Assembly: GCA_003448025.1 (NCBI GenBank)
Contig: DLXL01000527.1
Location: 1,114-14,321, forward strand
Length of the DNA stretch: 13,208 bases
From: Saprospirales bacterium
GTDB lineage: Bacteria > Bacteroidota > Bacteroidia > Chitinophagales > Saprospiraceae
Direction of reading: 5' to 3'
Notes under the pieces: model-generated
Databases searched by the model: none
What the model was told of the DNA's origin: nothing
What the model saw: the letters and a program-made list of their open reading frames with translations, nothing else
Shown: positions 7,449 through 13,208 of the stretch, piece by piece
How positions within the stretch are numbered: position 1 is the first letter of the stretch
Layout: each line of letters opens with the position of its first letter
Translations under genes and position numbers: made by a program

Positions 7449-8150
7449 ATGAAAGTTGGTGCTCTTTCAACCTTTTTTAAGTTAGACAGTCCTGCCTGGC
7501 ACTCCCTGCATGAAGCACACCGGAATTTCAACGTAGGCAGCGATATTATCAGACTTTATCAACCGGATGTTTGTCCATTTGGCGGGATTTTGCCTCCCAG
7601 TGTAGAAAACATACTTCAGTTGGCTGATATCATTTCGCCCGGTACTACCTTTTTCCTTTTGGGCGATTTACCGCCCTTACCACCCGGATTTGAGCTTTTG
7701 CATGAGCTGCCCTGCGTTCAGATGGTTTGTCAGCATGTTATTGAGGTTTCGCCGTCGGAAAGGCTGGTTTACCTGAATAATGACTATGTATTGGAACTGG
7801 TAGATTTGGTACAAATGGTACAGCCAGGGTATTTTCAGTCAAAAACCTGCGCCATGGGTGATTATTTTGGCATTTTCAAGGATGGAAAACTCGTTGCAGC
7901 CGCCGGGGAGCGGATGCGCATGGATGATTTTACGGAAGTGAGCGCGGTGGTTACCCACCCGGATTTTGGGGGAAGAGGGTATGCCAAACAGTTGGTGGCG
8001 CATGTGGTAAACAAGAATCTGGAGGCTGGAAAAATTCCGTATTTACATGTTGCAGAGCATAATACGCCGGCCATCGGTTTGTATGAAAAACTGGGATTTT
8101 CTACCCGAAGAATCATTCCATTGCGGAAAATCAGCCGAGGTTTTGTTTGA
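7449..8150 (+). CDS. GNAT-family N-acetyltransferase
   Basis: The gene encodes 233 residues. The C-terminal part (about 135-225) is a GNAT (FR47-like) fold. A strand with GIFKDGKLVAAAGERMRMD is followed by motif A, EVSAVVTHPDFGGRGYAKQL (163-182), which holds the acetyl-CoA pyrophosphate-binding segment GGRGYA. Motif B is YLHVAEHNTPAIGLYEKLGF (198-217). This layout is that of small-molecule or amino-terminal acetyltransferases, and the substrate is not evident. The N-terminal 130 residues (SDIIRLYQPDVCPFGGILPP and onward) are not a standard GNAT extension that I recognise. They may be a degenerate first GNAT-like half. The ATG at 7449 follows an A/T-rich leader without a Shine-Dalgarno sequence. 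The 3' end overlaps the convergent membrane-protein gene by 20 bases. Confidence 0.88.
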   Translation: MKVGALSTFFKLDSPAWHSLHEAHRNFNVGSDIIRLYQPDVCPFGGILPPSVENILQLADIISPGTTFFLLGDLPPLPPGFELLHELPCVQMVCQHVIEVSPSERLVYLNNDYVLELVDLVQMVQPGYFQSKTCAMGDYFGIFKDGKLVAAAGERMRMDDFTEVSAVVTHPDFGGRGYAKQLVAHVVNKNLEAGKIPYLHVAEHNTPAIGLYEKLGFSTRRIIPLRKISRGFV

Positions 8151-8670
8151 TGACCGAGTACCAATTAATATGGAGCAAAATATTCGAAAATGGCGCAAAT
8201 TCCATTGCTACCCAATCTCCCTTTTCCAGGCCGGCGTATACAGATGAATCTACTTCGTGGCGTGCTTTGGGGCTGCGTGAGCCCAGCCAGACATAGTATT
8301 TGTTGTGACTATGGGATCGTCCCTTACCAGCCACTTCCACTTTTCGGATAATCTTGAACCCGCCTTGAAGATCCTGGTTAAGTTTTTTTCTTTTAGGTAA
8401 GTATGTCAAAAGGATCAGACTGGCACTTATGATTAGTATGCCTAATCCTCCTTTCAAATACCCCAAAGTCTTCAAAATCCCCATGTGATGACGGCTATCA
8501 AAGCCAATGGCAATTACCAAAACTGCATTTAGTGCTAAAAATGCCCAAAATGCTTCAGACGGATTTTTTCGATATTCATACAGCAGTCTCTGTTGCTCCT
8601 TTTCCGTTAAAGGCGCCTTGGTTGTCGGGTTGCGATTTTGGGTTGAAGATGAAAAGTTGTCAAATTCCAT
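8131..8670 (-). CDS. Hypothetical two-helix membrane protein
   Basis: The gene encodes 179 residues from ATG 8670. I do not recognise the family. The N-terminus (1-40) is polar and charged. Two hydrophobic segments follow, AFWAFLALNAVLVIAIGF (40-57) and GGLGILIISASLILLTYL (74-91), with PKRKK directly after the second, which suggests a cytoplasmic C-terminal side. Residues 100-175 look like a small beta-rich domain (FKIIRKVEVAGKGR, KYYVWLGS, GDWVAMEFAP, ILLHINWYSVI), loosely like the beta domains of DUF3592-type membrane proteins. That comparison is weak. A start 48 bases further upstream would run into the preceding coding sequence. The ATG chosen lies one base after the stop of the cytochrome/copper protein gene, which argues for co-transcription and re-initiation. 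The 3' end overlaps the convergent acetyltransferase gene. Confidence 0.72.
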   Translation of the reverse strand: MEFDNFSSSTQNRNPTTKAPLTEKEQQRLLYEYRKNPSEAFWAFLALNAVLVIAIGFDSRHHMGILKTLGYLKGGLGILIISASLILLTYLPKRKKLNQDLQGGFKIIRKVEVAGKGRSHSHNKYYVWLGSRSPKARHEVDSSVYAGLEKGDWVAMEFAPFSNILLHINWYSVIKQNLG

Positions 8671-8671
8671 G

Positions 8672-10306
8672 TTACATCTTGAGCAATTTTCCAATCCGTC
8701 CATCAACCTCAAACACATAAAAACCAGGCAGGATCTGGGTCAAATCGATCTCGAAAATATTGCCCTGCAAATCACTCTGCCGTAAAACCACTTGACCGGT
8801 CATGTCCATTAACCTGAACTCATATGCGGATGAAACATTATCCTGAAGGGTAAAAGTTGCAGTGCCGTTAACCGGATTTGGGGTAACGGTGATCGTTTGA
8901 GTGTCTTCTAACTGTTTGGGTTCCTCTGTATCAACCGTTAATGGTTGTTCGGTGTAGAATGCAATAAGCACCATCATTTCATCATCAGAAGTAGGGCCAA
9001 AATTGACCGGCGCCGGTCCTTCATTGACCCATTGCGCTTCATGGATCAGGCCGTTGCCCCATTTAATGGGCAGCAATGGCTCCCAATAGCGGATAGGAAT
9101 ATGCTGATAATCGTACCAGGGAGAACCACATCCTGGCACCCCCATGCTGCAGGAGGCATCATAAATCAGGTCGCCTTTCTGACCATTTGGCTGGCGTTTC
9201 CAAACCTTATATCCCCGGCCATATTTGTGCGTATGTCCCATAAGTCCCCAAATGTAAATACTGTCGGCTCCTAACTCAAATTCCGATTTGGTATGGGTAA
9301 CCAGATCGCCGCTATTAGGAATAGGGATTTGAGGGTTAACCAGTAATGCAGCAAACATTTCCTGATCAGCAGTGCCTGTGGGCTGGGTATACACATTAAC
9401 ATACGCCTCACATTGATAGGGTTTGGTCAAGGAATAATTGATGTAATGAGAATTGAGGTCGAGTACGAGGTTGTTGTCCCATTTAAAAGCGGTTTTACCG
9501 GGCAAGCGAAGGTCTGTTGCCTCCTGAACGGCTGCCACCAGGTTGATTTGGTTGTGGTTGGCGTTCAAACGAAGGCCTGCCGGGATGGAATTAGCGCCAT
9601 TGCCTGTGAAATTATATAACAGAAAATGGTGGGAAAAAGGAGAGATTTTGAAGTCAATGCCATTCACCTCTACATCTTCAGGCAGGGTCAATTCCCATTT
9701 TTGGTAATATTCCACTTCCCCATCCGGGGCAAGGAAAAACGGACCCATTTTAATTTGGAATCCTTCGCCAGGTGCAGGACCCGGTGGTGGTCCGTCGGGG
9801 AATGATTTTTCACCACCTACGTTGTAAAAGGTTTCCACCACTGATTTGCTGAAAAGCGTGCCGGTGCTTTTGGCTCCGAACAGAATCCACTGCCGGATGA
9901 TTTCCTTTTCCAGGTCGGAAAGTGCATTTGCAGGGAAGTCTTTTGGCATCTCACTGCCTTCATTAGCATGGAGGGCACCGATGGTAGGTTCAAGCCCCCG
10001 ATTGATTTTCCGGAATAAAAAGCTACGGTCTGCACGACCCGGATAAATCCGCTTATAACCCTGGCTTGCCGCAAATGCATTAGCAGGGTTCACGTTAACT
10101 AATTTAGTTGCCACATTTTGTGCACGCAGCAACTCCGTAGCGCCCGTGCCGACCAAATCGAGTCCGCCGGCAGGTGTTGCACCGCTATGGCAGGAAGTGC
10201 ATTTGTTTTGAAAGATTTTGTAGACTTCCTGAACGGAGGGGAGGGTGGTTTGGGCGGATAATTGCAGTCCGATCAGGCAGAAAAAGAGGGTGAGTAGTTT
10301 TTGCAT
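8672..10306 (-). CDS. Secreted cytochrome c / PHM-like copper monooxygenase fusion with T9SS sorting domain
   Basis: The gene encodes 544 residues from ATG 10306. The signal peptide is MQKLLTLFFCLIGLQLSA, cut before QTT. A c-type cytochrome module (about 25-150) has CTSCH (C36, C39, H40) and a likely distal ligand in GSEMPKDF (M120). A proline-rich linker (PDGPPPGPAPGEG, 170-182) follows. The next 270 residues match the two-domain copper type II ascorbate-dependent monooxygenase fold of peptidylglycine alpha-hydroxylating monooxygenase (PHM). The Cu-H ligands are SHHFLLYN (H226, H227) and NSHYINYS (H287). The Cu-M ligands are GHTHKYG (H358, H360) and DDEMMVLIAFY (M444). The C-terminus (about 472-544), from TVTPNPVNGTATFTL to GFYVFEVDG, is a T9SS type A sorting domain. 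An in-frame extension to 10384 would put the -7 box inside the gene and bury the signal peptide, so ATG 10306 is preferred. It is probably an extracellular oxidoreductase. The substrate is unknown. Confidence 0.85.
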   Translation of the reverse strand: MQKLLTLFFCLIGLQLSAQTTLPSVQEVYKIFQNKCTSCHSGATPAGGLDLVGTGATELLRAQNVATKLVNVNPANAFAASQGYKRIYPGRADRSFLFRKINRGLEPTIGALHANEGSEMPKDFPANALSDLEKEIIRQWILFGAKSTGTLFSKSVVETFYNVGGEKSFPDGPPPGPAPGEGFQIKMGPFFLAPDGEVEYYQKWELTLPEDVEVNGIDFKISPFSHHFLLYNFTGNGANSIPAGLRLNANHNQINLVAAVQEATDLRLPGKTAFKWDNNLVLDLNSHYINYSLTKPYQCEAYVNVYTQPTGTADQEMFAALLVNPQIPIPNSGDLVTHTKSEFELGADSIYIWGLMGHTHKYGRGYKVWKRQPNGQKGDLIYDASCSMGVPGCGSPWYDYQHIPIRYWEPLLPIKWGNGLIHEAQWVNEGPAPVNFGPTSDDEMMVLIAFYTEQPLTVDTEEPKQLEDTQTITVTPNPVNGTATFTLQDNVSSAYEFRLMDMTGQVVLRQSDLQGNIFEIDLTQILPGFYVFEVDGRIGKLLKM

Positions 10307-10328
10307 AGCGTTACAGGAATGTTTTGTA

Positions 10329-10336
10329 CAAAGGTA
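10329..10336 (-). promoter_or_regulatory. Candidate -7 promoter element of the cytochrome/copper protein gene
   Basis: The minus strand reads TACCTTTG, an exact TAnnTTTG match identical to the box ahead of mtaB. It lies 22 bases upstream of ATG 10306. Together with the terminator just upstream, it separates this gene from the sigma/FecR/STN operon. No -33 element at standard spacing is evident. Confidence 0.5.
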
Positions 10337-10364
10337 GAGGTTTGATGTTGAAGAAATGACACTA

Positions 10365-10390
10365 CAAAAATAATAGACCATCAATCTATT
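10365..10390 (-). terminator. Intrinsic terminator of the sigma/FecR/STN operon
   Basis: On the minus strand AATAGA (10390-10385) pairs with TCTATT (10377-10372), extendable by a T-G wobble, around a 5-7 base loop. ATTTTTG follows, so the T-run is at 10366-10370. The stem overlaps the stop codon of the STN protein gene. The stem is short and A/T-rich, so its strength is uncertain, but its position at the end of the operon fits. Confidence 0.5.
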
Positions 10391-11630
10391 TAGAAGGTTT
10401 AGTGAGCCAGTTGAAAAAAGGCAGAATTCGTTTCCCTGAAAACTTGATCAGGCCTATTTGTATTCCACGACCCTCTTTCGCAGTATTAATCAGGCCAATT
10501 TGAATACCTCCCAGGCTTTGGGTCCGGTTGATCAGACCAGATATTTGCACCCCATCGACATTAGATGCGACATTTAGCATGCCGGCCAATTGAGTCCCCG
10601 TCACCTCCGATGCAACATTTAGAAGTCCGGCAATCTGAATACCATCAACCTCTTGAACTGTATTTACCAATCCGGATAGTTGTATCCCTTTAAGGCTATC
10701 TGCTGTATGGTTATAAATCCCGGCAACCTGTACCCCGTTACCATCGCCTTTATTCAAATTAAACAATCCCGCCACCTGTATTCCCTGCACCTTGTTTCTG
10801 GTGAAATTGCCCAATCCGGCCACTTCAAAAACGCGCACTTCTGCGGATTGGCCAGCCAGGATATTCACTGAAACGTTGTTTGCCACTTTGGGGCTGAGGA
10901 TGTGGTTGGTCCCTAGTTTGGGCAGGAAGGAAATTTGAAACTGTCGGCTAAAGGTATCCGGCACATTCAACTCGTGCCATTTATCCAATTGCGTGTTAAA
11001 AAAATAGTCCACTTCCGATGCGGCCTTTTTTAAAGAATGCCTGATGGCCAGTTGCAGCGCAGGGGTGTCGTTGGCCGGAATTGCTACGGGTTTCAGTTGC
11101 AGATTATAGTGTGTGGGTGTAAGAGACGCTACCTGTAACAGGGTATCACGATAGCCCAGGCGTGTAACCACGATCTGACTGTTTTTCTTGATTTTTAGTT
11201 TGTAATACCCTGTTGAATCGGTGGTAGTCGCCCGGAGTGTCTTTTTGTCGTAGATGGTTACGTTAGCAAGGCGTTCGTTGGTGCCATTGGCCCGGATTAC
11301 CCCACTGAGCTCAGATTTAGGCGGTTTTTCCTTTTTGAGAATGAGGTGGCGGCCACTGCTTTTTACCACATAGTTTTCACCCAGCATTTCCCGCAGGATT
11401 TCCCGTACTGTCCAATCCCGGGCTTGTAGCGTTACCCGGTGGGTTGGGCTCAGGATGCGTGCATTGTACGACCACTCGAAATCGGCCTGTCGGGCCACTT
11501 CATCCAGCGCTTCCTTGATTGGCGTTTGGTTAAAAGTGATGGTAAGTCGCCGACTTAATACCTCAACAGCTTGTGCTGAAGACAGGGAAACCGAAGTGAA
11601 AATGAACAGGAAGATCAGGATTCTGGTCAT
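10386..11630 (-). CDS. Exported STN + carboxypeptidase-regulatory-like protein with C-terminal GxQxxGLxN repeats
   Basis: The gene encodes 414 residues. The signal peptide is MTRILIFLFIFTSVSLSSAQ. Residues 28-99 are an STN (secretin/TonB N-terminal) domain: LTITFNQTPIKEALDEVARQ, then ILREMLGENYVV and RHLILKK. Residues 107-180 are a CarboxypepD_reg-like beta-sandwich (LSGVIRANGTNERLANVTIY, TDSTGYYKLKI). Residues 268-400 hold about nine 13-16-residue repeats built on G-[IVT]-Q-[IVL]-x-G-[LIM]-x-N, resembling those of LA_2272-type surface-repeat proteins. In Bacteroidota the STN domain following sigma and FecR genes normally heads a SusC-like TonB-dependent receptor. Here there is no plug or barrel, and the protein ends soon after the repeats. 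It is third in the sigma/FecR operon, 9 bases below fecR. It is probably the periplasmic or surface signalling partner of FecR. Whether it is anchored in the outer membrane is not evident. Confidence 0.82.
   Translation of the reverse strand: MTRILIFLFIFTSVSLSSAQAVEVLSRRLTITFNQTPIKEALDEVARQADFEWSYNARILSPTHRVTLQARDWTVREILREMLGENYVVKSSGRHLILKKEKPPKSELSGVIRANGTNERLANVTIYDKKTLRATTTDSTGYYKLKIKKNSQIVVTRLGYRDTLLQVASLTPTHYNLQLKPVAIPANDTPALQLAIRHSLKKAASEVDYFFNTQLDKWHELNVPDTFSRQFQISFLPKLGTNHILSPKVANNVSVNILAGQSAEVRVFEVAGLGNFTRNKVQGIQVAGLFNLNKGDGNGVQVAGIYNHTADSLKGIQLSGLVNTVQEVDGIQIAGLLNVASEVTGTQLAGMLNVASNVDGVQISGLINRTQSLGGIQIGLINTAKEGRGIQIGLIKFSGKRILPFFNWLTKPSK
10431..10829 (-). repeat. Protein-level tandem repeats (GxQxxGLxN), about nine units
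   Basis: This is the coding region for residues 268-400 of the STN protein. Successive units include QGIQVAGLFN, NGVQVAGIYN, KGIQLSGLVN, DGIQIAGLLN, TGTQLAGMLN, DGVQISGLIN, GGIQIGLIN and RGIQIGLIK, spaced 13-16 residues apart. The alternating small, polar and aliphatic pattern suggests a stacked beta-strand (solenoid or sheet) structure. The DNA has diverged between units, so this is an old protein repeat and not a recent DNA expansion. Confidence 0.8.
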
Positions 11631-11639
11631 GACAAAAGG

Positions 11640-12620
11640 TTAATCGGAACAAGCATCTCCTTCAAGGTAATATTGGCCGTTGACGACGCGTAGTTTGAGC
11701 GAAAAGGTTTCGGCAATGACCAGCATGATATGCTCAATGGATTCCTGGTCGAAGCGTACATGGAGTCTGCATTGTTCCAGCGCCGGATTTGACAGATGTA
11801 TTTTAACCTGATACACTTTTTCTAATTCGGGGATAACCTTAGATAAGGGTGTGTCTTCGAAGGCAAATTTCCGGCTGGCCCAGGCGGTCACGTTTTCGGC
11901 AGGTGTGGTTTGACGCAGTTCAATAAGCCCGGTATTGAGGTCAATAATGGCCTGATCGCCTGCCAGTAGTTGTTTTTCTCCCTGGGTAGATGCCACTTTC
12001 ACCTTGCCTTCATCTACGCTTACAATGACTTTTTGGGTATTGGTGCGGTTATCAACGTTGAATTTGGTTCCTAAAACGGTTACGGATACGTTTTTTACTT
12101 CTACCACAAATGGTCGTTCGGGATTGGAGGCTACGGCAAAGTAGGCCTCTCCATTTAACTGGACGCTGCGCCTGCGGTTGCTGAAACGCGCGGCTACCTG
12201 AGAGAACTGATTTACAGAAATGACGGACCCATCGCTCAGTTTTTGTTCCACAGGAGAATCTGCGGCGGCAACAGATTCCACCGGCAGGGTTGTTTCCTGT
12301 CGGAAAAACCAGAATGCGCTGATGAGCAATACCAGCGAAGCGGCAATGGCCATCCACTGCATGGGTATACGGCGAGCGCTAACTGGTTTCGTGCTGACGG
12401 CAATTTTGTTTTTAGTGCGTGCAAGCGCTTGTTCTACATCCACGGGCCGGGGCAAGGGGGTAGGGGAGGAGCCGTTCCACAACTTTTGCATCTGGTTGAA
12501 ATACAGCTGATTATCAGCCGATTCCGCCAGCCATTGCTCCAAAGCCGACACTTCCTCGGGAGAGCATTCGCCTGCCAGAAATTTGGCGATTTGTTCGTCT
12601 ATTTCGCTGGTGTATAGCAT
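11640..12620 (-). CDS. FecR-family transmembrane anti-sigma factor (DUF4974 C-terminal domain)
   Basis: The gene encodes 326 residues. The N-terminal cytoplasmic segment (1-85), with IAKFLAGECSPEEVSALEQW and NQLYFNQMQKLW, is the usual sigma-binding region of Bacteroidota FecR proteins. A single membrane helix follows at about 88-106 (MQWMAIAASLVLLISAFWFF). The periplasmic FecR domain covers about 120-212, with LSDGSVISVNQFSQV, VQLNGEAYFAVASNPERPFVV, VTVLGTKFNVDN and VSVDEGKVKV. The DUF4974 domain (about 248-322) contains FAFEDTPLSKVIPELEKVYQVKI and ends LRVVNGQYYLEGD. It is thought to receive a signal from an STN domain across the periplasm and to control the adjacent ECF sigma factor. It lies 13 bases after the sigma gene and 9 bases before the STN gene, so the three form one operon. 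Confidence 0.95.
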   Translation of the reverse strand: MLYTSEIDEQIAKFLAGECSPEEVSALEQWLAESADNQLYFNQMQKLWNGSSPTPLPRPVDVEQALARTKNKIAVSTKPVSARRIPMQWMAIAASLVLLISAFWFFRQETTLPVESVAAADSPVEQKLSDGSVISVNQFSQVAARFSNRRRSVQLNGEAYFAVASNPERPFVVEVKNVSVTVLGTKFNVDNRTNTQKVIVSVDEGKVKVASTQGEKQLLAGDQAIIDLNTGLIELRQTTPAENVTAWASRKFAFEDTPLSKVIPELEKVYQVKIHLSNPALEQCRLHVRFDQESIEHIMLVIAETFSLKLRVVNGQYYLEGDACSD

Positions 12621-12633
12621 GGCGTCATTAAAG

Positions 12634-13203
12634 TCAGATTTGGATGAAGTGGAACAGAGCTGCCAGCAGGGTCAGGTATTCGGCCAGTTCGTGGCGCATG
12701 ATTCTGAGTGCCTTGCCCATGTGGGTTTCCACGGTTTTGATGGAAATGCCGAGTTGTTCTGCAATTTCACGGTATTTAAGTTCTTCAAACCTGCTCAGTT
12801 CAAAAACCTGCCGGCATTGCGCGGGCAATGCAGCCAGTACCTTTTGCAGGCGCTGTTGCAATTCGGGGAGTTCCGGGGCAGATTCAAATTCCTGAGCCAT
12901 TTGTCTGGTTTGATGTTGCACAAACTTCTCCTGTACTTTGATGGAACGCAAACGGTTCAGCGCCTGATTATGTACCATCCTGTACAAATAAGCTTTCATA
13001 GAGTGCTGAACACCAAGGCTTGAACGCTGTCCCCAAAGTTTGACGAAGGATTCCTGAACCAGTTCCTCAGCCTCATCCTGATCGCCTTCGGTAAAGGAAT
13101 AGGCATAGCGGACCAGGGGTGCATACCAGGTCCGGAACAGCGCATCGAAAGAGGCTTCATCCACTCCGATGGTTTGTTTTATGGATTGATTTTCGTTTGA
13201 CAC
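12634..13203 (-). CDS. ECF sigma-70 family RNA polymerase sigma factor (Bacteroidota type)
   Basis: The gene encodes 189 residues. Sigma region 2 spans about 19-85: [20 protein letters not shown], then [15 protein letters not shown] and [18 protein letters not shown]. Region 4 spans about 122-172: [18 protein letters not shown], then [20 protein letters not shown] and [10 protein letters not shown], with the helix-turn-helix at about 143-165. The length and sequence fit the sigma factors paired with FecR in Bacteroidota. The start at 13203 would be a GTG. Only five bases of upstream sequence remain in the window, so a start further upstream cannot be excluded. The operon promoter is outside the window. 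As in related cassettes, the sigma factor probably transcribes its own operon or one nearby, under restraint by FecR. Confidence 0.94.
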   Translation of the reverse strand: MSNENQSIKQTIGVDEASFDALFRTWYAPLVRYAYSFTEGDQDEAEELVQESFVKLWGQRSSLGVQHSMKAYLYRMVHNQALNRLRSIKVQEKFVQHQTRQMAQEFESAPELPELQQRLQKVLAALPAQCRQVFELSRFEELKYREIAEQLGISIKTVETHMGKALRIMRHELAEYLTLLAALFHFIQI

Positions 13204-13208
13204 TTTTT

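Noticed and set aside
10307..10384. N-terminal extension of the cytochrome/copper protein to 10384
   Set aside because: It would place the -7 box inside the coding region and move the signal peptide away from the N-terminus.

Overview
The window looks like a chromosomal segment from a Bacteroidota bacterium, most likely of the Saprospiria/Chitinophagia type. The evidence is a type IX secretion (T9SS) C-terminal sorting domain, an ECF sigma / FecR (DUF4974) / STN-domain signalling cassette, three candidate promoters with the Bacteroidota -7 element TAnnTTTG, and general absence of Shine-Dalgarno sequences. The assignment to class is inference. Gene packing is tight, with overlapping gene ends and no gene-free stretch longer than about 160 bases. 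I see no rRNA, tRNA, CRISPR array, insertion sequence or phage gene.

Left part (1-2900): the C-terminal half of KdsD (arabinose-5-phosphate isomerase, LPS Kdo pathway) runs rightward into the window. It ends in a hairpin-plus-T-run terminator that also contains the stop codon of a convergent gene. That gene is a class I SAM methyltransferase, translationally overlapped with an upstream B12-binding-type radical SAM enzyme. The two form a small operon of unknown product.

Central part (2900-8150): housekeeping genes on the minus strand. These are the full 2-oxoglutarate dehydrogenase E1 (SucA) with its own -7 box, a short pterin-4a-carbinolamine dehydratase, and the tRNA methylthiotransferase MtaB. 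A heptanucleotide tandem repeat lies between MtaB and the dehydratase. Divergent from mtaB is a GNAT acetyltransferase.

Right part (8130-13208): two leftward units. The first encodes a secreted protein that joins a c-type cytochrome module to a peptidylglycine-monooxygenase-like copper module, with all six expected copper ligands visible, and ends in a T9SS sorting domain. A two-helix membrane protein begins one base after its stop codon. The second unit is ECF sigma factor, then FecR-type anti-sigma factor, then an exported STN plus carboxypeptidase-regulatory-like protein. This last protein carries about nine 13-16-residue G-x-Q-x-x-G-L-x-N repeats in place of the TonB-dependent outer-membrane barrel that usually follows an STN domain. 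The copper/cytochrome protein and the barrel-less STN protein are the two most unusual items here.
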